From: Photobacterium sp. SKA34
GTDB lineage: Bacteria > Pseudomonadota > Gammaproteobacteria > Enterobacterales > Vibrionaceae
Direction: 5' to 3'
NCBI RefSeq assembly: GCF_000153325.1
Contig: NZ_CH724147.1
Coordinates: 9,803 to 53,736, forward strand
Length of the DNA stretch: 43,934 nt
Below are positions 41,103 through 43,934 of this stretch, in pieces. Under the pieces are notes generated by a model, which was not told the DNA's origin, did no database searches, and saw only the letters and a program-made list of their open reading frames with translations. Each line of letters begins with the position of its first letter. Position 1 is the first letter of the stretch. The translations under genes were made by a program, and so were the position numbers.

Positions 41103-42587
41103 TTATCTTGGATTGACTAATTGACGAATAAACGGAAAGAGATCTGATGCCAGCATACCACGCTCTCCGCTTTGCGCACACAAATCTGCGGCTCGGCTAT
41201 GAATCCAGACTCCAGCATAGGCCGCTTCAACTAACGCTAAACCTTGGCCGAGTAAAGCACCAATAATACCTGATAATACGTCACCCATCCCCCCTGTTGC
41301 CATTCCAGGATTGCCGCAAGTACAAATCCATAATGTCTTACCATCATAAATTAAACTGCCAGTCCCTTTTAAAACAACAACACCGCCATAATTTTGCTGC
41401 AAGCGCTGAACCGCGGCAAACCGATCGGCTTCAATCTCATCAATAGAAACATTCAACAATCGCGCCGCCTCTCCGGGATGCGGTGTAATAATTCGATTAT
41501 CTCGGTAGTCTGGTGCTTTTGCCAGTAAATTAAGGCCATCAGCATCAACAACGCAAGGTTTATCAATATGATGACACTGCGCAAAGAGGGATTGTCCCCA
41601 ATCAGTGGTTCCCAGCCCAGGCCCTAATACAACCACATCTGACCAAGTAAGCTTATCAACAAGTATATTTGAAGATTCTTGCCAACCAATAGCCATTATC
41701 TCAGGTCTCATCATCACAATTGACAGTGCATTGTCAGGTCGTGTAATCACCGCGGTTAAGCCTGCTCCTGAACGGGCACAGGCTTCTGACGATAATCGAA
41801 TAGCCCCTGCCATCCCCAGATCACCACCAATACAAAGCACTCGTCCAAAACACCCTTTATGAGCAACACGAGAGCGCGGAAAAAGTAATGGCTGTACCTG
41901 AGATTCTGTAACGTGTAATGCCGATGGTTTCATGACTTGCGCAAATTGCAGAGCAAATCCTAAGTCGGAAAAGTAACGTTCCCCACAGTATTCTGCTGCT
42001 TGCCCTGTTGTCAGTCCTTGTTTGAAACCAATAAAAGAGAGCGTTTGTGAGGCCTTAATAACAGCACCAAAAGTTGCGCCAGTATTTGCACATAATCCAG
42101 AAGGCACATCAACCGCAATCACAGGCATCATTTGATGATTGATCCAACGAATGCGATCAGCAATTTCTGAGCGAACTTCACCTTTAACCCCAATCCCTAA
42201 TAATGCATCAATAATTAACTCATAACTTGTGGTTGGCGTATCAGTGATCGTTTTACCATTACATTGCAACCAGTGAGAACGAGCACATCGGGCATCAGCA
42301 GGTAAATGTTCAACATTGGGGAATTCCCACACAGTCACATCTACACCCAGCTCATGTGCTAAACGTGCCACCACATAGCCATCACCACCATTATTACCTT
42401 TACCGCAGCACACTAATAATTTTTTGCATTGAGGATACCGCTGACCCATAAGATCAAACGTTGCTTCTCCAGCACGTTCCATTAAGTGATAAAGCGTGAC
42501 ACTATTTCGTTGATCTATGAGTAATTGTTCACCTTGCCTTATTTGTTCCGCGGTATAGAGCGATAAGGGGATATCATGAGTGATCAT
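41103..42587 (-). CDS. nnr: Bifunctional NAD(P)H-hydrate epimerase / dehydratase
   Basis: Nnr repairs hydrated NAD(P)H. The N-terminal epimerase half (to about residue 215) shows CCGKGNNGGDGYVVARLAHELG, DALLGIGVKG and AVDVPSGLCANTG. The C-terminal ADP-dependent dehydratase half shows VLGPGLGTTDWG, VVDADGLNLLA, TPHPGEAARLL and NPGMATGGMGDVLSGIIGALL. The total of 494 residues is normal for the fused enzyme. It is first in the minus-strand cluster and divergent from queG; the 168-bp gap holds both promoters. Confidence 0.96.
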   Translation of the reverse strand: MITHDIPLSLYTAEQIRQGEQLLIDQRNSVTLYHLMERAGEATFDLMGQRYPQCKKLLVCCGKGNNGGDGYVVARLAHELGVDVTVWEFPNVEHLPADARCARSHWLQCNGKTITDTPTTSYELIIDALLGIGVKGEVRSEIADRIRWINHQMMPVIAVDVPSGLCANTGATFGAVIKASQTLSFIGFKQGLTTGQAAEYCGERYFSDLGFALQFAQVMKPSALHVTESQVQPLLFPRSRVAHKGCFGRVLCIGGDLGMAGAIRLSSEACARSGAGLTAVITRPDNALSIVMMRPEIMAIGWQESSNILVDKLTWSDVVVLGPGLGTTDWGQSLFAQCHHIDKPCVVDADGLNLLAKAPDYRDNRIITPHPGEAARLLNVSIDEIEADRFAAVQRLQQNYGGVVVLKGTGSLIYDGKTLWICTCGNPGMATGGMGDVLSGIIGALLGQGLALVEAAYAGVWIHSRAADLCAQSGERGMLASDLFPFIRQLVNPR

Positions 42588-42755
42588 AGGTAAAAGCCCT
42601 CAATAAACGTCCAACAACTATAACTAATCAAAATGCACAGTGTTAATTTTATACGTATATTCTTAGCAATCCACATTCTCACCGCTATGATCAAAACAAG
42701 AATATGCTAGAATGCGCCCCCCCTTTCATTTAGCGCTATATAAAAGAGTTCGGTT

Positions 42756-43889
42756 ATGACTATCGATTACCATCAACTTGCTGAGCAGATCAAAACTTGG
42801 GGACAAGAGCTGGGCTTTCAACAAGTGGGTATCACTGATATTGATTTGTCACAACACGAAGCTGAATTACAACGCTGGCTTGATGCTGGCTATCACGGTG
42901 ATATGGACTGGATGGCACGTCATGGCATGATGCGTGCGCGCCCTGCTGAACTGTTACCCGGCACTATCCGCGTGATCAGCGTAAGAATGAATTACCTTCC
43001 GCCTCACGCAGAGTTTGCCCAAACTCTTAAGCAACCTCAAAAAGCGTTTATTAGTCGCTATTCACTCGGTCGTGATTATCACAAACTGATCCGTAATCGA
43101 CTGAAACAATTAGGGCAACGTATTGAGCAGGTCGTAGGGCAGTTTGGTTGCCGACCTTTTGTTGACTCAGCGCCAATCCTAGAACGTCCTCTGGCACAAA
43201 AAGCAGGGCTTGGTTGGACAGGCAAACATTCACTTATCTTAAATGAACAGGCAGGCTCTTGGTTCTTCTTAGGTGAGCTATTAGTTGATATTCCACTTCC
43301 AATAGATAAACCAAGTAGTGATCAATGTGGTAAATGTGTCGCTTGTATAACGAGCTGTCCAACTGGTGCTATTGTTAAAGAAGGAATCGTGGATGCTCGT
43401 CGTTGTATCTCATACTTGACGATTGAATTTGATGGTGTAATCCCAGAACAATACCGCAGTGCTATCGGTAACCGTATCTATGGTTGCGATGACTGCCAGT
43501 TAGTTTGCCCCATAAACAGACATGGCCAATTAACAGAAGAGCACGATTACCACTGCCGTGACAGTTTATACCAACAAGATTTGCTGACTCTTTATACTTG
43601 GGATGAAGCGACATTCTTAAAAAATACTGAAGGCTCAGCTATTCGTCGGATAGGCCACATTCAATGGCTAAGAAATATCACTATTGCACTGGGTAATGCC
43701 CCCTACCAAATAGAAATTGTTGGAGTACTTAAGCAACGTCAAGGGATCTGTGAATTACTTGATACACATATAGATTGGGCGCTATCGCAACAACAACAAA
43801 GAAAAGCTCAACTCGCTCTCGAAATTTTACCGACTAAAACAAAACGTTTAGTACGGATTATTGAGAAAGGCTTACCTCGAGATGCATAA
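42756..43889 (+). CDS. queG: Epoxyqueuosine reductase QueG
   Basis: QueG uses cobalamin and two [4Fe-4S] clusters for the last step of queuosine synthesis in tRNA. The 377-residue protein has the cobalamin/substrate segment FVDSAPILERPLAQKAGLGW, with the likely catalytic Asp137. Ferredoxin-type cysteines follow: CGKCVACITSCP (C191, C194, C197, C201), then C217 in ARRCISY and CDDCQLVCP (C244, C247, C251). A C-terminal HEAT-like region completes it. A -10-like TAGAAT lies near 42708-42713 upstream. The gene is complete; the last 45 bases of the window hold no further feature. Confidence 0.96.
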   Translation: MTIDYHQLAEQIKTWGQELGFQQVGITDIDLSQHEAELQRWLDAGYHGDMDWMARHGMMRARPAELLPGTIRVISVRMNYLPPHAEFAQTLKQPQKAFISRYSLGRDYHKLIRNRLKQLGQRIEQVVGQFGCRPFVDSAPILERPLAQKAGLGWTGKHSLILNEQAGSWFFLGELLVDIPLPIDKPSSDQCGKCVACITSCPTGAIVKEGIVDARRCISYLTIEFDGVIPEQYRSAIGNRIYGCDDCQLVCPINRHGQLTEEHDYHCRDSLYQQDLLTLYTWDEATFLKNTEGSAIRRIGHIQWLRNITIALGNAPYQIEIVGVLKQRQGICELLDTHIDWALSQQQQRKAQLALEILPTKTKRLVRIIEKGLPRDA

Positions 43890-43934
43890 GTCACTCGGGG
43901 GATATGTGGAAAACTTTTTAAAGTTAGTCTTTTT

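Noticed and set aside
1..43934. CRISPR arrays, tRNA or rRNA genes, complete insertion sequences
   Set aside because: I saw no regularly spaced repeats, no tRNA cloverleaf or rRNA sequence, and no intact transposase or integrase gene.

Overview
The window looks like core chromosome of a Vibrionaceae bacterium, most likely a Photobacterium. MotX, a sodium-type polar flagellar motor protein, sits beside purA. Gene order around dnaB-alr-pgi, zur-dusA-pspG, cysJIH and queG-nnr-tsaE-amiB-mutL-miaA-hfq-hflXKC-purA follows the Vibrio/E. coli pattern. Base composition is moderate to AT-rich, with AT-rich spacers and many clean hairpin-T terminators. I assigned families by reading the proteins; no database search was possible.

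Layout. 1-8.6 kb: fklB; a DUF2780 protein; the assimilatory sulfite-reduction operon cysJIH (minus strand); a small conserved-looking protein; a TIGR04219-type outer-membrane barrel; pspG with a sigma-54 promoter; and dusA. 9.1-14.4 kb is an accessory block between dusA/csp and zur. It holds a cold-shock gene, a serine-recombinase remnant, an SOS-box-driven umuDC-like pair, a hairpin-dense non-coding stretch, an LpxO lipid A hydroxylase, a 25-residue peptide gene and a small exported protein. 14.7-22.3 kb: zur, a CheX-like phosphatase, a second csp, pgi, yjbQ, the decayed C-terminus of an outer-membrane surface-antigen gene, alr, dnaB and a DUF481 protein. 22.4-29.3 kb: the rpsF-priB-rpsR-rplI ribosomal operon, nsrR-rnr-rlmB, and divergent hmp with a candidate NsrR operator. 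29.4-43.9 kb: motX, purA, and the long minus-strand cluster nnr-tsaE-amiB-mutL-miaA-hfq-hflX-hflK-hflC-yjeT, with divergent queG.

The most unusual content is the SOS module at 9.42-12.2 kb. Its UmuD-like protein reads as two UmuD/LexA-type peptidase domains fused in tandem. The first carries an Ala-Gly cleavage-type site and the Ser but has Arg where the catalytic Lys should be; the second has a complete Ser/Lys dyad. It overlaps by 4 nt a divergent Y-family polymerase that keeps its catalytic acidic residues and a clamp-binding motif. A consensus LexA box abuts the start codon, a resolvase fragment lies on the left, and about 400 nt of consecutive hairpins follow on the right. This suggests a horizontally acquired SOS-inducible mutagenesis cassette with a built-in UmuD pseudo-dimer. 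A second lead is a tiny gene at 13.7 kb with an rRNA-like promoter, a good ribosome binding site and a strong terminator.
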